64,000 bases of DNA, from the NCBI GenBank assembly GCA_012839585.1, contig DUNB01000113.1, positions 1 through 64,000 on the forward strand. The letters run 5' to 3'. The notes below the pieces were generated by a model. The model made no database searches. It worked only from the letters and a program-made list of their open reading frames with translations, and was not told where the DNA came from. Positions 1 through 9,205 of the stretch are shown one piece after another. The position numbers and the translations under genes were made by a program. Numbering within the stretch: the first letter of the stretch is position 1; every line of letters starts with the position of its first letter. The stretch is from Alcaligenaceae bacterium (GTDB lineage: Bacteria > Pseudomonadota > Gammaproteobacteria > Burkholderiales > Burkholderiaceae_B).

Positions 1-374
1 TCAATCGGCGCGCCGCCACAGCTCCCAGCAAAATAACTCGGCGACCATAAAGCCCCTTTCCACAGCTTCTTTTTAATGCTGGGGTAGTTCTTTTTTCGGA
101 TAAGAAGACTGGATATACCCTTTAAGCTATTAACCAGTTTTGATATGGCGACTTTGGGCGGGTAGTTCACTAATAAGTGAACAGGGTCGCCCTCCCCATC
201 AAACTCCACTCACTCAGCATCAAAGTCAGCGCACACGCTAGCGAAAATTTCCTGAAGGTCGTTAAGGATGGTTTTTGTAAACACGTCACGGCGCTATTTG
301 GTCACAAAAACCAGATAGACGAGTATGACAAAAACACAGTGTCTACCGCGCCTAAAGTCATTGTTTTTCTTCAT
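1..374 (-). pseudogene. tnpA: tnpA remnant, IS200-type Y1 HUH transposase (broken, partial)
   Basis: Read on the minus strand from the ATG at 372-374, the frame begins MKKNNDFRRGRHCVFV and runs into LVFVTK, the N-terminal signature of IS200 transposases. A TAG codon then replaces the tyrosine expected in VFVTKYRR, and a TGA follows about 28 codons later, in the same frame. The HUH metal-binding motif, normally His-Val-His after an acidic residue, reads D-P-V-H, so the first histidine codon has become proline. Downstream, LVNSLKGISS, the basic RKK stretch and the CGGAP motif are still recognisable. The catalytic tyrosine helix lies beyond the window start. Two stops plus a lost active-site histidine make this inactive. 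Confidence 0.85.
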
Positions 375-395
375 AGATCTGAATATGATTGATTT

Positions 396-1634
396 ATGAA
401 ACGACTTCAAGCCTTTAAATACGAACTCATGCCAAACGGTGAGCAACAGCGCGCCATGCGCCGTTTCGCTGAGTCGTGTCGTTTTGTATTCAACAAAGCT
501 TTGGCGCTGCAACAAGCCCGTTATGCAGAAGGCAAAAAGACGTTGTCTTATACTGATTTATGTAAACAGCTAACCGAATGGCGCAAGAGTGACGAAACTC
601 CGTGGTTAGTTGAGACCCATTCCCAGCCCTTGCAGCAAGCCCTTAAAGACTTGGAACGGGCCTACAAAAATTTCTTCGAGAAACGAGCCGACTTTCCACG
701 CTTTAAAAAGAAAGGCCAATCGGATCGTTTCCGCTATCCACAAGGCAGCAAGTTGGATCAGGGAAATAGTCGAATCTTCCTGCCCAAACTGGGCTGGGTG
801 CGCTACCGAAACAGCCGGGAGGTGTTGGGCGTGGTGAAAAATGTCACCGTGTCCAGCAAGCAAGGCAAATGGTTCGTCTCCATTCAGACCGAGCGCGAGG
901 TGGAAACGCCGATTCACCCATCGACCGCCATCGTGGGTATCGATATGGGGATCACCCGTTTTGCCACCCTGAGCGATGGCTCTTATTTCGCTCCGCTCAA
1001 TCGTTTCAAACGCCAGGAAAAGGCCTTGGCAAAAGCGCAGCGAGCGCTGAGCCGAAAACAGAAATTTAGCAACAACTGGAAAAAGGCGAAGGCCACCGTC
1101 CAGAAAATCCATGCCCGTATCGGCAATGCCCGACGCGACTACCTGCACAAAGCCACGGCCACCATCAGCCAAAACCACGCGATCGTGTGTATCGAGGATT
1201 TGTCGGTTCGGAATATGTCTAAGTCCGCTTCAGGCACCATCGTAACACCGAGAAAAAACGTGAAGGCCAAATCCGGCCTGAATAAAGCCATTCTTGATCA
1301 AGGTTGGTTCGAGTTTCGGCGTCAACTAGACTACAAACTGGCTTGGTTGGGCGGGGAACTCCTTGCCGTCCCCCCCAGAAACACCAGTCGCACCTGCCCT
1401 TGTTGTGGTCATATCGCCAAAGAAAATCGGCGCAGCCAAGCGCGGTTCGACTGTGTGGGCTGTGGCTTCGAGGAAAACGCTGATTTGGTCGGCGCAATCA
1501 ATGTGTTAAGGGCGGGACACGCCCAGTTAGCTTGTGCAGAGACTTCGCCTGCAGTTAAGGGCGTCGGGCCAAGAACCCACCGAAGCGAGTCAGGCGATGG
1601 TCGCTTGAACGCCGTAGGAATCCCCGTCCTTTAG
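396..1634 (+). CDS. tnpB: TnpB RNA-guided nuclease of an IS200/IS605 element
   Basis: This 412-residue protein is full length for the family. It has the N-terminal helix-turn-helix/wedge part (residues 1-50, rich in basic residues), then a split RuvC nuclease fold. The three catalytic acids are present: D183 in GIDMG, E267 in CIEDL and D363 in NADLVGAIN. Between the second and third lies a C4 zinc ribbon (C334, C337, C353, C356). Known TnpB proteins cut DNA as directed by an RNA made from the element's right end. The frame has no stops or shifts, in contrast to the dead tnpA beside it. The ATG at 396 is 21 bases from the divergent tnpA start. The stop codon falls within the terminal hairpin. 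Confidence 0.92.
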   Translation: MKRLQAFKYELMPNGEQQRAMRRFAESCRFVFNKALALQQARYAEGKKTLSYTDLCKQLTEWRKSDETPWLVETHSQPLQQALKDLERAYKNFFEKRADFPRFKKKGQSDRFRYPQGSKLDQGNSRIFLPKLGWVRYRNSREVLGVVKNVTVSSKQGKWFVSIQTEREVETPIHPSTAIVGIDMGITRFATLSDGSYFAPLNRFKRQEKALAKAQRALSRKQKFSNNWKKAKATVQKIHARIGNARRDYLHKATATISQNHAIVCIEDLSVRNMSKSASGTIVTPRKNVKAKSGLNKAILDQGWFEFRRQLDYKLAWLGGELLAVPPRNTSRTCPCCGHIAKENRRSQARFDCVGCGFEENADLVGAINVLRAGHAQLACAETSPAVKGVGPRTHRSESGDGRLNAVGIPVL

Positions 1635-1651
1635 GGCGGGGAGGATGTCAA
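1500..1651 (+). ncRNA. Candidate omega/right-end RNA overlapping the tnpB 3' end
   Basis: In characterised IS200/IS605 elements the guide RNA is made from the 3' end of tnpB and the right end, with the guide read from flanking DNA. Here the last stretch ends in an 8-bp hairpin, CCCCGTCC-TTTA-GGGCGGGG (one G-T pair, 1622-1641), whose loop holds the tnpB stop codon, followed by GAGGATGTCAA. The would-be guide is the flank starting CTGAGTTCCC at about 1652. The 5' limit is a guess by analogy; only the hairpin is directly visible. Confidence 0.5.
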
Positions 1652-1670
1652 CTGAGTTCCCTGCATAGGG

Positions 1671-2192
1671 TTATAGGGATAAGGCTAGGTGGGCGGCTAA
1701 GAGGCCGCCCATTTCTTTGGCCGCTTCGATTTGTTGTGTATTGAGGGTTTTGGGGGCGAGGATTTGCTCTGGGCTTTGAGCGTCTGTATTGATGATCAAC
1801 GTCGGTGCGACGGCACTAAGACGCCAGCCCGTGCAGATACGTTCTGTTTGTCGAGCCGCCCCGGTGCCATCAGAGCCGGCACTAATTATTAAGCCATAGG
1901 GGCGACCATTAAGCTGATCTAGAGCGGGGTAATAGTTTTGATCAAAAAAGGCTTTCATTTCACCGCTAAGACTGCCTAGGTTTTCAGGGGCGCAAAACAA
2001 ATAGGCGGCTGAATTTAGGAGCGTAGCCGTTTGCACTTGCTCAACAGGTAGGCATAACACGCGAACCTGAGAGGAAGCCTCCATGCTGTGCAAGGTTTCT
2101 TGTGCGGATTGCGCGGCAAAAAAAGCGGCTTGTTGACTCGTGGTCGTCCGTGAATGCCATACAATAAGTAAAGTTGTGTGAGACTGTTGCAT
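1671..2192 (-). CDS. Flavodoxin-fold / NAD(P)H-dependent FMN reductase-like protein
   Basis: The 173-residue protein starts LLIVWHSRTTTSQQAA, the phosphate-binding loop pattern of a flavodoxin fold, with a second signature AYLFCAPENLGSLSGEMKAF that resembles the FMN-isoalloxazine loop of NADPH-dependent FMN reductases. It probably binds FMN and acts in the cytoplasm; the substrate is unknown. The frame is open further upstream to 2315, but those residues are low-complexity and overlap the relA start region, so I chose the ATG at 2192, where family similarity begins. It is divergent from relA, with about 75 bases between starts, and ends just beside the IS element. Confidence 0.7.
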   Translation of the reverse strand: MQQSHTTLLIVWHSRTTTSQQAAFFAAQSAQETLHSMEASSQVRVLCLPVEQVQTATLLNSAAYLFCAPENLGSLSGEMKAFFDQNYYPALDQLNGRPYGLIISAGSDGTGAARQTERICTGWRLSAVAPTLIINTDAQSPEQILAPKTLNTQQIEAAKEMGGLLAAHLALSL

Positions 2193-2267
2193 ATCTTTAT
2201 CTTTTTTTGGTGATAAGCCTACAGGTAGTATATCTGTTATGTGGCTTTCATTTGGTGTGTGGTTGTT

Positions 2268-4496
2268 ATGTCTAGTTTTATTCCTACTCAGCCCGAATCG
2301 GCGATGACGACTCAAACACCCTTCACTGAAGGGTGGCTAGAGCGCGTGAGCGCCGATTTGCCCGTCGCTCAGCAGCAGAAACTGCAACTCGCTATACAGC
2401 TGGCCGAGCCGTTAATACATGGGTTGTGTACGCCCTGGGGAGAGCCTCTGGATTCACACGTGGCGGCGGTGATTGAGATTTTGCAAGAGTTAAATGCCGA
2501 TGCCTCCACACGTATTTGCGCGACTTTGGCGGTACTCACACAAAAAAACCAGATCAAGCACGAAGAGATAAAAAAGCACTTTGGCGAAACCGTTGCAACG
2601 ATGATAGGGGCGGCAAGAGCGCTCTATCATATTGGGGAATTAGCGGCCAAAGGGCACGATCAAGCGGCGACAGGCACAGATCAAAAAGAAATGAAGCGCA
2701 AAATGCTGTTAGCGATGGCGGTAGATCTACGTACGGTATTAGTACGCCTAGCTTCACGTCTGCAGGTGCTACGGTGGTTTGCACACAGTAAAACACCTTG
2801 CCCGGTGGAGTATGCCAGGGAAACCATGGAGCTCTACACGCCTTTGGCGAACCGTCTAGGGATTTGGCAGTTAAAGTGGGAAATGGAGGACTTAGCCTTT
2901 AGGTTCTTGGAGCCCGACACGTATAAAAGTATTGCTAAAAAACTAGAGGAAAAGCGCACAGAACGAGAGCGTTTTATTGAGGGTGTGGTGCAAACTCTCT
3001 CACAATCATTAAGTGAAATAGGCGTTAAGGCCGAGGTCAGTGGTCGTCCTAAACATATTTACAGCATCTACAACAAGATGCGTAATAAGAACCTGCGCTT
3101 TGAGCAGCTGTTTGATATACGAGCTTTGCGGGTCATCGTAGAGGACGAACGCAGTTGTTATAGCACTTTGGCTTTGATTCATGCTATGTGGACGCCTATA
3201 GCCAATGAGTTTGATGACTATATTTCACGTCCCAAGCCAAATGGTTATCGTTCTCTACATACTGTGGTGGCGGATGATTCGGGACGCACCTTTGAAATAC
3301 AAATTCGCACAGCAGAAATGCACCATTTTGCTGAGTTTGGGATGGCGGCACACTGGCACTATAAAGAGGCCGGACCGAAGGGCGGTCAGGTGGCAGCCTC
3401 CGCTGAAGAGCAAAAAATGGCGTGGATGCGCCAGCTCTTGGCGTGGGATCACAATGAAACTGCTACGGAAGCACCCACTGAGGATAAAAGCATCGATGTG
3501 GAGCCCGAACACATTTATGTACTGACGCCGCAAGCCCGAGTGATTGAACTACCTTATGGCGCCACCCCTGTAGACTTTGCCTATTATTTACATACTGATT
3601 TAGGTCATCGTTGCAGAGGCGCCAAAGTCGATGGGCAAATGATGCCCTTGTTAACGCAGTTGAAAACCGGTCAAACCGTAGAGATTATCGCGGCTAAATC
3701 AGGGGGGCCTTCTCGTGATTGGCTGAACCCCCAACTCGGTTTTTTGGCTAGTCAGCGCTCCAGAGCAAAGGTGCGTGCTTGGTTTAATGCGGTGGAGCTA
3801 CAGCAACGCATTGCCCAAGGGCAAACCATGGTGGAAAAGGAGCTACAGCGACTTGGACGCACAGCGGTGAACCTAGAGCAGTTGGCGCAAAAACTGGGGT
3901 TTGCCAGAGCAGATGATTTATATGTCGCGGTGGCCAAGGATGAGTTCAGCCTGCGTCAAATAGAAACGGCGTTCAAAGCACCTGCCACGTCAGAAAATAC
4001 CGAGGAGCTACAAACAAAGGTTTTTGATGCGAACCGCGCTAGCGTGACACGCACAGGGCGCAGCGGTGTGTTGGTGGTGGGGGTGGACTCGTTAATGACG
4101 CAATTAGCGCGTTGTTGCAGACCGGCTCCCCCCGATGTGATAGCGGGTTACATCACAAAAGGTAGGGGGGTCTCCATCCATCGTAGTGACTGTAAATCGT
4201 ACTTAGGCTTGGTGGCGTCCCAGCCGGAGCGGGCCATTGAGGTGGAGTGGGGCGAAACAGGGGATGGACTGTATCCGGTTGATTTGTCCGTGACAGCCAC
4301 AGAGCGCCCAAATTTATTACGTGATATTTCCGAGGTTTTTGCGCGTCTTCGAGTCAATGTAGTGGGGGTGAATAGCCAAAGTCGGCGCTCATTGACACAG
4401 CTGCTATTTACTATAGAAGTCAATAATGGAGATCAAATACAGCGGACTATCAGTGCCTTACAAGAAATCCCTGGAGTGCAAGCACAGCGTCATTGA
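2268..4496 (+). CDS. relA: GTP pyrophosphokinase RelA (stringent response (p)ppGpp synthetase)
   Basis: RelA makes (p)ppGpp from ATP and GTP/GDP on stalled ribosomes. Order of domains: degenerate HD hydrolase domain, synthetase domain, TGS, zinc-finger/RIS region with a CC pair (LARCCRP), and ACT. The HD hydrolase motif is lost (AVLTQKNQI stands where HDxxED is expected), and the synthetase carries the acidic EFDDY motif (E314 onward) typical of monofunctional RelA rather than the RFKDY form of SpoT. So this is the synthetase-only paralogue, and a SpoT should exist elsewhere. From the ATG at 2268 it has 742 residues, close to E. coli RelA (744). An upstream ATG (2241) and a later one (2304) are possible; none has a strong ribosome site. 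Confidence 0.93.
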   Translation: MSSFIPTQPESAMTTQTPFTEGWLERVSADLPVAQQQKLQLAIQLAEPLIHGLCTPWGEPLDSHVAAVIEILQELNADASTRICATLAVLTQKNQIKHEEIKKHFGETVATMIGAARALYHIGELAAKGHDQAATGTDQKEMKRKMLLAMAVDLRTVLVRLASRLQVLRWFAHSKTPCPVEYARETMELYTPLANRLGIWQLKWEMEDLAFRFLEPDTYKSIAKKLEEKRTERERFIEGVVQTLSQSLSEIGVKAEVSGRPKHIYSIYNKMRNKNLRFEQLFDIRALRVIVEDERSCYSTLALIHAMWTPIANEFDDYISRPKPNGYRSLHTVVADDSGRTFEIQIRTAEMHHFAEFGMAAHWHYKEAGPKGGQVAASAEEQKMAWMRQLLAWDHNETATEAPTEDKSIDVEPEHIYVLTPQARVIELPYGATPVDFAYYLHTDLGHRCRGAKVDGQMMPLLTQLKTGQTVEIIAAKSGGPSRDWLNPQLGFLASQRSRAKVRAWFNAVELQQRIAQGQTMVEKELQRLGRTAVNLEQLAQKLGFARADDLYVAVAKDEFSLRQIETAFKAPATSENTEELQTKVFDANRASVTRTGRSGVLVVGVDSLMTQLARCCRPAPPDVIAGYITKGRGVSIHRSDCKSYLGLVASQPERAIEVEWGETGDGLYPVDLSVTATERPNLLRDISEVFARLRVNVVGVNSQSRRSLTQLLFTIEVNNGDQIQRTISALQEIPGVQAQRH

Positions 4497-4559
4497 TCTT
4501 AATGGTAAAATGTTTTTTTACACGAGCATCGTGTGTACTGATTAGATGAGAGTAATGCC

Positions 4560-5759
4560 TTGACAACCTATAACTATCCCGATGAGCAGGGACATTTTGG
4601 TCCTTATGGCGGTTCTTTTGTGGCGGAAACGCTGGCTCATGCTCTAGATGAGCTACGCAACGCTTATGACAAATACCGCAATGACCCTGAGTTCTTGCGT
4701 GAGTTTAACTACGAGTTAAAGCATTTTGTAGGTAGACCTTCGCCTATCTATCACGCGAAGCGATGGTCGGAACAGCTGGGTGGGGCGCAGATCTGGCTTA
4801 AACGAGAGGATTTGAACCACACTGGAGCGCACAAGGTAAATAACTGTATTGGTCAGATTTTACTGGCTAGACGTATGGGCAAAACTCGTATTATTGCCGA
4901 AACGGGTGCCGGTCAGCACGGTGTGGCAACGGCTACCGTGGCGGCACGCTACGGTCTGAAGTGCGTGGTGTATATGGGAAGCGAAGACGTAAAACGTCAG
5001 GCTTCCAACGTATACCGCATGAAACTATTGGGCGCAGAGGTCATTCCGGTTAGCTCTGGTTCTTGCACTTTAAAAGATGCTTTGAACGAGGCCATGCGTG
5101 ACTGGGTGACTAACATTGAAGACACCTTCTACATTATTGGGACAGTGGCAGGTCCACATCCTTATCCAGAGATGGTGCGTGATTTTCAATCCGTGATTGG
5201 CACCGAATGCTTAGAGCAAGTACCCGAAGAAACCGGTCGTCAGCCCGATTATATTTTGGCCGCAGTAGGCGGTGGCTCTAATGCCATGGGGATTTTTTAT
5301 CCCTACCTTAACCACAAGGATGTGCAGTTAATCGGTGTAGAAGCTGGGGGCGAGGGCTTAACCTCACTTAGACATTCAGCGTCCTTGAACGCGGGTCGAG
5401 TGGGAGTGTTGCATGGTAACCGCACCTATGTGCTACAGGATGAGGCCGGTCAAATTCAAGCAACACACTCCATTTCAGCAGGTTTAGATTACCCGGGGGT
5501 GGGCCCTGAGCACGCATGGCTTAAGGACTTAGAGCGTGCGCGTTACGAGGTCATTACGGATGAAGAGGCATTAAAGGCTTTCCATGATTGTTGCCGTATC
5601 GAGGGTATCATGCCTGCGCTAGAGTCTTCCCATGCGATTGCTCAAGCTGTGAAAATGGCGCCTACCTTAAGCAAAGACAAAATCATTTTGGTGAACTTGT
5701 CTGGTCGTGGCGATAAAGACATGCACACCGTTGCTGAATACAGTGGCATTAGCCTTTAA
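4560..5759 (+). CDS. trpB: Tryptophan synthase beta chain
   Basis: TrpB joins indole and L-serine to make L-tryptophan in the alpha2-beta2 complex. The 399-residue chain has the PLP lysine K92 in HTGAHKVNN, the phosphate-binding GGGSNAMG loop and the conserved [12 protein letters not shown] segment. The only sensible start is a TTG at 4560, preceded by a GATGAGAG Shine-Dalgarno-like run; no in-frame ATG fits the family N-terminus. It is followed after 17 bases by trpA. Upstream lies relA rather than the trpF usually found in Burkholderiales, so the phosphoribosylanthranilate isomerase gene must be elsewhere. Confidence 0.96.
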   Translation: MTTYNYPDEQGHFGPYGGSFVAETLAHALDELRNAYDKYRNDPEFLREFNYELKHFVGRPSPIYHAKRWSEQLGGAQIWLKREDLNHTGAHKVNNCIGQILLARRMGKTRIIAETGAGQHGVATATVAARYGLKCVVYMGSEDVKRQASNVYRMKLLGAEVIPVSSGSCTLKDALNEAMRDWVTNIEDTFYIIGTVAGPHPYPEMVRDFQSVIGTECLEQVPEETGRQPDYILAAVGGGSNAMGIFYPYLNHKDVQLIGVEAGGEGLTSLRHSASLNAGRVGVLHGNRTYVLQDEAGQIQATHSISAGLDYPGVGPEHAWLKDLERARYEVITDEEALKAFHDCCRIEGIMPALESSHAIAQAVKMAPTLSKDKIILVNLSGRGDKDMHTVAEYSGISL

Positions 5760-5776
5760 TTCTTAGGTGTTATTTT

Positions 5777-6598
5777 ATGTTAAATACTACTAATCCACGT
5801 CTAAAGGCGACGTTTGAACGATTAGATGGGCGTGCCGCGTTGATTCCTTATATTACGACTGGGGATCCATCGATAACGGCAACGGTGCCTTTGATGCATG
5901 CTTTGGTGCAGGCCGGGGCTGATGTAATTGAGTTAGGCGTGCCTTTTTCAGATCCTATGGCGGATGGCCCTGTGATTCAACGCGCCGCTGAACGGGCCGT
6001 GGCCCGTGGTGTATCATTGCGTACCGTGTTAGATCTGGTGGCTGAGTTTCGTCAGACTGATGAGCAAACCCCAGTGGTGCTCATGGGATACGGGAATCCC
6101 ATCGAGGCAATGGGTCAACAGACTTTTGCCCAAGCCGCAGCACAGGCCGGTGTAGATGGGGTCTTGACGGTGGACTACCCGCCTGAAGAGTGCGAGGACT
6201 TTGTCCGTTATTTGTCCGAGCACCACATTGATCCGATATTCCTTTTAGCGCCTACCTCTACCGATGCCCGAATTAAGCGTATTGCTGACATTGCGCGTGG
6301 TTATGTTTATTATGTGTCTTTAAAAGGGGTGACGGGTTCTGCCTCTTTAAATGTGGCCGATGTGGCCAAGCAATTACAACGTATACGTCAACATGTCACC
6401 ATTCCCGTGGGAGTCGGTTTTGGTATACGTGATGCCCAAAGTGCACAAAAGGTGGCTGAGCATGCAGATGCCGTAGTCATTGGCAGCAAAATTATTGAAA
6501 CCATGGAACAAAACTTTAATGAACATGGCGATGATGCGCTGGCAATACAGGCGGCGGCGGACTGGTTGCGTACCGTTCACCAAGCCTTGATCGCTTAA
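5777..6598 (+). CDS. trpA: Tryptophan synthase alpha chain
   Basis: TrpA cleaves indole-3-glycerol phosphate to indole and glyceraldehyde 3-phosphate and channels indole to TrpB. The 273-residue TIM barrel has both catalytic acids: E52 in [11 protein letters not shown] and D63 in MADGPVIQ, together with the phosphate-binding GVGFGI loop near the C-terminus. It is the usual length and lies directly behind trpB in one transcription unit. A GAA-loop hairpin with a TAGCTAGAGAC stem follows in the gap to accD. Confidence 0.96.
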   Translation: MLNTTNPRLKATFERLDGRAALIPYITTGDPSITATVPLMHALVQAGADVIELGVPFSDPMADGPVIQRAAERAVARGVSLRTVLDLVAEFRQTDEQTPVVLMGYGNPIEAMGQQTFAQAAAQAGVDGVLTVDYPPEECEDFVRYLSEHHIDPIFLLAPTSTDARIKRIADIARGYVYYVSLKGVTGSASLNVADVAKQLQRIRQHVTIPVGVGFGIRDAQSAQKVAEHADAVVIGSKIIETMEQNFNEHGDDALAIQAAADWLRTVHQALIA

Positions 6599-6624
6599 AT
6601 TTTGTGTTGTGATAACTATTTACT

Positions 6625-6649
6625 TAGCTAGAGACGAAGTCTCTAGCTA
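6625..6649 (+). other. Perfect 11-bp hairpin between trpA and accD
   Basis: TAGCTAGAGAC pairs with GTCTCTAGCTA around a GAA loop. Only TATTT follows, so termination would be weak; it may instead lower read-through or protect the trpBA message 3' end. Confidence 0.6.
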
Positions 6650-6702
6650 TTTACGATTTACGTTATTTATTAGGACGTAGATCAACCAAACAGGATTGCC
6701 CC

Positions 6703-7578
6703 ATGAGCTGGATCCAAAAATTATTGCCTCCTCGCATCAACCGTAATCACGAAAACAGCAAACGAGTGCCCGAGGGACTATGGGTTAAGTGTCCTTCATG
6801 TGAATCGGTGCTCTACAAAGAGGACCTACAGGCCACTTTGAATGTATGTCCTAAATGTAATCACCATATGCGCATTAATGCTCGAGCTCGAATCGATGCC
6901 TTACTGGACGCAGATAACCGTACAGAGATTGGTGAAAACACACGTGCAGTTGATCCACTGAAATTCCGTGATAGTAAACGCTATCCAGACCGTTTGTCAC
7001 AGGCTATTAAGGCTACAGGCGAGTCAGAAGCTATGGTTGTTATGAGCGGAACCATTTTGTCTGTGCCGGCTGTAGTGGCTTGCTTTGAGTTTGAGTTCAT
7101 GGGTGGTTCTATGGGCTCGGTGGTGGGTGAGCGCTTTGTGCGTGGTGTCCAAGAGGCCATTCGTACTCGTTCCGCCTTTGTTTGTGTGGCCGCGTCGGGT
7201 GGTGCCCGCATGCAGGAAAGTTTGTTCTCCCTGATGCAAATGGCAAAAACCAATGCCATGTTAGTGAAACTGTCCGAAGCCGGTCTGCCTTTCATTAGTG
7301 TGCTGACAGACCCAACCATGGGTGGGGTGTCTGCCAGCTTTGCCTTTATGGGTGATGTGGTGGTGGCTGAGCCTAATGCCTTGATTGGTTTTGCTGGCCC
7401 GCGTGTCATTGAGCAAACCGTACGTGAAAAACTGCCCGAAGGCTTCCAGCGTGCTGAGTTCCTTCAAGAAAAAGGCGCCATTGATATCGTGATTGACCGC
7501 AGAGAAATGCGTAAAGAGCTCGCCTCTATCATGGCATTATTAATGCGTCTGCCTGCAGAGGTCGTGCAACCGCGTTAA
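6703..7578 (+). CDS. accD: Acetyl-CoA carboxylase carboxyltransferase subunit beta
   Basis: AccD is the beta half of the carboxyltransferase that moves CO2 from biotin-BCCP to acetyl-CoA, giving malonyl-CoA for fatty-acid synthesis. The 291-residue protein has the N-terminal C4 zinc ribbon (C30, C33, C49, C52) and the crotonase-fold core with SGGARMQES and GGVSASFA. Length is normal. The trpB-trpA-accD linkage is common in proteobacteria; the folC that often follows is absent, and a strong terminator comes directly after. Confidence 0.96.
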   Translation: MSWIQKLLPPRINRNHENSKRVPEGLWVKCPSCESVLYKEDLQATLNVCPKCNHHMRINARARIDALLDADNRTEIGENTRAVDPLKFRDSKRYPDRLSQAIKATGESEAMVVMSGTILSVPAVVACFEFEFMGGSMGSVVGERFVRGVQEAIRTRSAFVCVAASGGARMQESLFSLMQMAKTNAMLVKLSEAGLPFISVLTDPTMGGVSASFAFMGDVVVAEPNALIGFAGPRVIEQTVREKLPEGFQRAEFLQEKGAIDIVIDRREMRKELASIMALLMRLPAEVVQPR

Positions 7579-7596
7579 TCTACACGACCAATACAG

Positions 7597-7636
7597 AAAA
7601 AACCCAGCCTAGCTTTTACTAGTGCTGGGTTTTTTT
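7597..7636 (+). terminator. Rho-independent terminator after accD
   Basis: AAAAAACCCAGC pairs with GCTGGGTTTTTT, followed by a further T; loop of about 15 bases. It closes the trpBA-accD unit. Confidence 0.85.
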
Positions 7637-7875
7637 ATGGATCAGATCATTCTAGTAGCTAGGCAAAATACGGATACCGTACTGCTTGCCAAGGCGTACC
7701 ATACTAGATTGACAAGCTATTGGGCTGCTTCACAACGTATCTATACGCCTCCTGTTTCCGTCTCCAACATAACTTGTTAGGGCCAAGGGTCTGGTTTTGA
7801 ATGGTTTTGTGTCAGCCCAAAGATCGGATCAGAGAAGCGTTTAATTTTCTAGGTGTTTTTGACGGGGAGAGCAAT

Positions 7876-9084
7876 GTGCCAAGCATGAGCTATGCAGTGG
7901 TGGGAGGTGGGATTAATGGATTAGCCGTAGCGCGGCAGCTGTTATTAGATAACCCCGAGGCCAAAGTGACGTTGTTTGAAAAAGAGGCCAGCGTTGCGCA
8001 GCATCAAACCAGCCACAATTCGGGAGTAGTACATGCGGGCTTGTATTATGCCAAAGGTAGCTTAAAAGCCAGGCTATGCCGTCGTGGCGTAGCGCTGTTG
8101 CGTGCTTACTGTCAAAGCCATCAGTTACCCTACGATCAGTGTGGCAAGCTGGTAGTGGCCTTGACTGAGATCGAGGAAAAGCGGCTCCAAGCCCTTTTCC
8201 AAATAGCCCTAGATAATGAGGTGCCCGGCGTACGCATGCTGTACGGGGAGCAAATCAAAGAGGTGGAGCCCAATTGCGTGGGCGTAGCCGCTTTGTACTC
8301 ACCTGAAACCGCTATTGTGAGCTATGAGGCCATTGCTAAACAGCTGGCCCAAGAAATCACGGAGCGTGGCGGGACGATTTTATTGAACTGCTCCGTGCAG
8401 TCTTTAACGAATCAGGGTGAGCAGGTTCAGGTGATGTTGACCACAGGTGCTTACCCAGAAATGTTTGACCGTGCTGTCAGTTGTGCTGGGCTACAGTCCG
8501 ATCGTTTAGCCATGCAGTCTGGGGACGAGCCTGAACCCAAGATCGTACCTTTTTTTGGTCAGTATTTCGTTTTGGACGAGGCGTACACTGATCAGGTTAA
8601 GGGGCTGATTTACCCGGTACCGGATCCTAAATATCCTTTTTTAGGTGTGCATTTCACCAAGCGTATTGATGGTCGGATGACCATTGGTCCAAATGCTTTT
8701 TTATCCTCGGCCCGAGAAAACTATGATGGCAAAGGGGTTAATTGGCAGGATGTACGAGATTATCTAGGTTTTGCTGGATTTTGGCGTTTTTCGCTGCGTA
8801 ATATCCCCGCGGCCCTGCGTGAGTTTAAAACCGTCTTGAGCCAACAGCAGTTCATTGCCGAGGCAACCAAATACGTACCCTCTTTGGCGACGATGACGGT
8901 ACAAACAGCAACCCGAGGGATTCGAGCTCAGGCTATGGATAATCAAGGGCATTTAGTGGATGATTTTGTGATTCGCCGAGATAGACACATTACCCATATT
9001 CGTAACGCACCCTCGCCCGGGGCCACCTCTTCGTTGGCTATTGCTGAATATATCGTGCGTGAGGTCATGACAGCCAAATCCTAG
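7876..9084 (+). CDS. lhgO: L-2-hydroxyglutarate oxidase/dehydrogenase (FAD)
   Basis: LhgO-type enzymes oxidise L-2-hydroxyglutarate to 2-oxoglutarate, passing electrons to the quinone pool or oxygen. The chain opens with an FAD Rossmann motif (VVGGGINGLAVAR) and has the DAO-family pattern SHNSGVVHAGLYY and a C-terminal GIRAQ segment. I place the start at the GTG at 7876 because GGGGAG lies 6-7 bases upstream and the family N-terminus begins a few residues later (402 residues). An ATG at 7885 and a longer frame from 7801 are open alternatives. Members of this DAO subfamily can differ in substrate, so the exact 2-hydroxyacid is inferred. Confidence 0.85.
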   Translation: MPSMSYAVVGGGINGLAVARQLLLDNPEAKVTLFEKEASVAQHQTSHNSGVVHAGLYYAKGSLKARLCRRGVALLRAYCQSHQLPYDQCGKLVVALTEIEEKRLQALFQIALDNEVPGVRMLYGEQIKEVEPNCVGVAALYSPETAIVSYEAIAKQLAQEITERGGTILLNCSVQSLTNQGEQVQVMLTTGAYPEMFDRAVSCAGLQSDRLAMQSGDEPEPKIVPFFGQYFVLDEAYTDQVKGLIYPVPDPKYPFLGVHFTKRIDGRMTIGPNAFLSSARENYDGKGVNWQDVRDYLGFAGFWRFSLRNIPAALREFKTVLSQQQFIAEATKYVPSLATMTVQTATRGIRAQAMDNQGHLVDDFVIRRDRHITHIRNAPSPGATSSLAIAEYIVREVMTAKS

Positions 9085-9138
9085 CTAGCACGGTAGTGGC
9101 GTTTCAGTGCGGAGAAGGCTTTCCGCGCATTTTGGTAA

Positions 9139-9184
9139 AAAGCCCCAAAACCTCTGCGATGATTCGCGTTGGTTTTGGGGCTTT
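9139..9184. terminator. Bidirectional terminator between lhgO and rne
   Basis: A perfect 14-bp stem, AAAGCCCCAAAACC with GGTTTTGGGGCTTT, with A-runs and T-runs at its ends, lies between the two convergent genes and can serve both. Confidence 0.88.
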
Positions 9185-9205
9185 GGCCGTTAAAGCAAGG
9201 CTAAC

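Larger units (their letters stand above)
1..1651. mobile_element. IS200/IS605-family element, 5' part cut off by the window edge
   Basis: A decayed tnpA on the minus strand and an intact tnpB on the plus strand lie head to head, the divergent arrangement known in many IS605-group elements. The tnpB end carries the usual terminal hairpin (1622-1641) followed by GAGGATGTCAA. I place the right tip at about 1651; the left end lies outside the window. The element sits only about 20 bases from the 3' end of the flavodoxin-like gene at 1671, so insertion there seems not to have broken a gene. With tnpA dead, the copy could only move with help from another transposase. Confidence 0.8.

Noticed and set aside
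606-1178. 190-codon open frame on the minus strand inside tnpB
   Set aside because: It lies wholly opposite tnpB, has no recognisable domain and no ribosome site.
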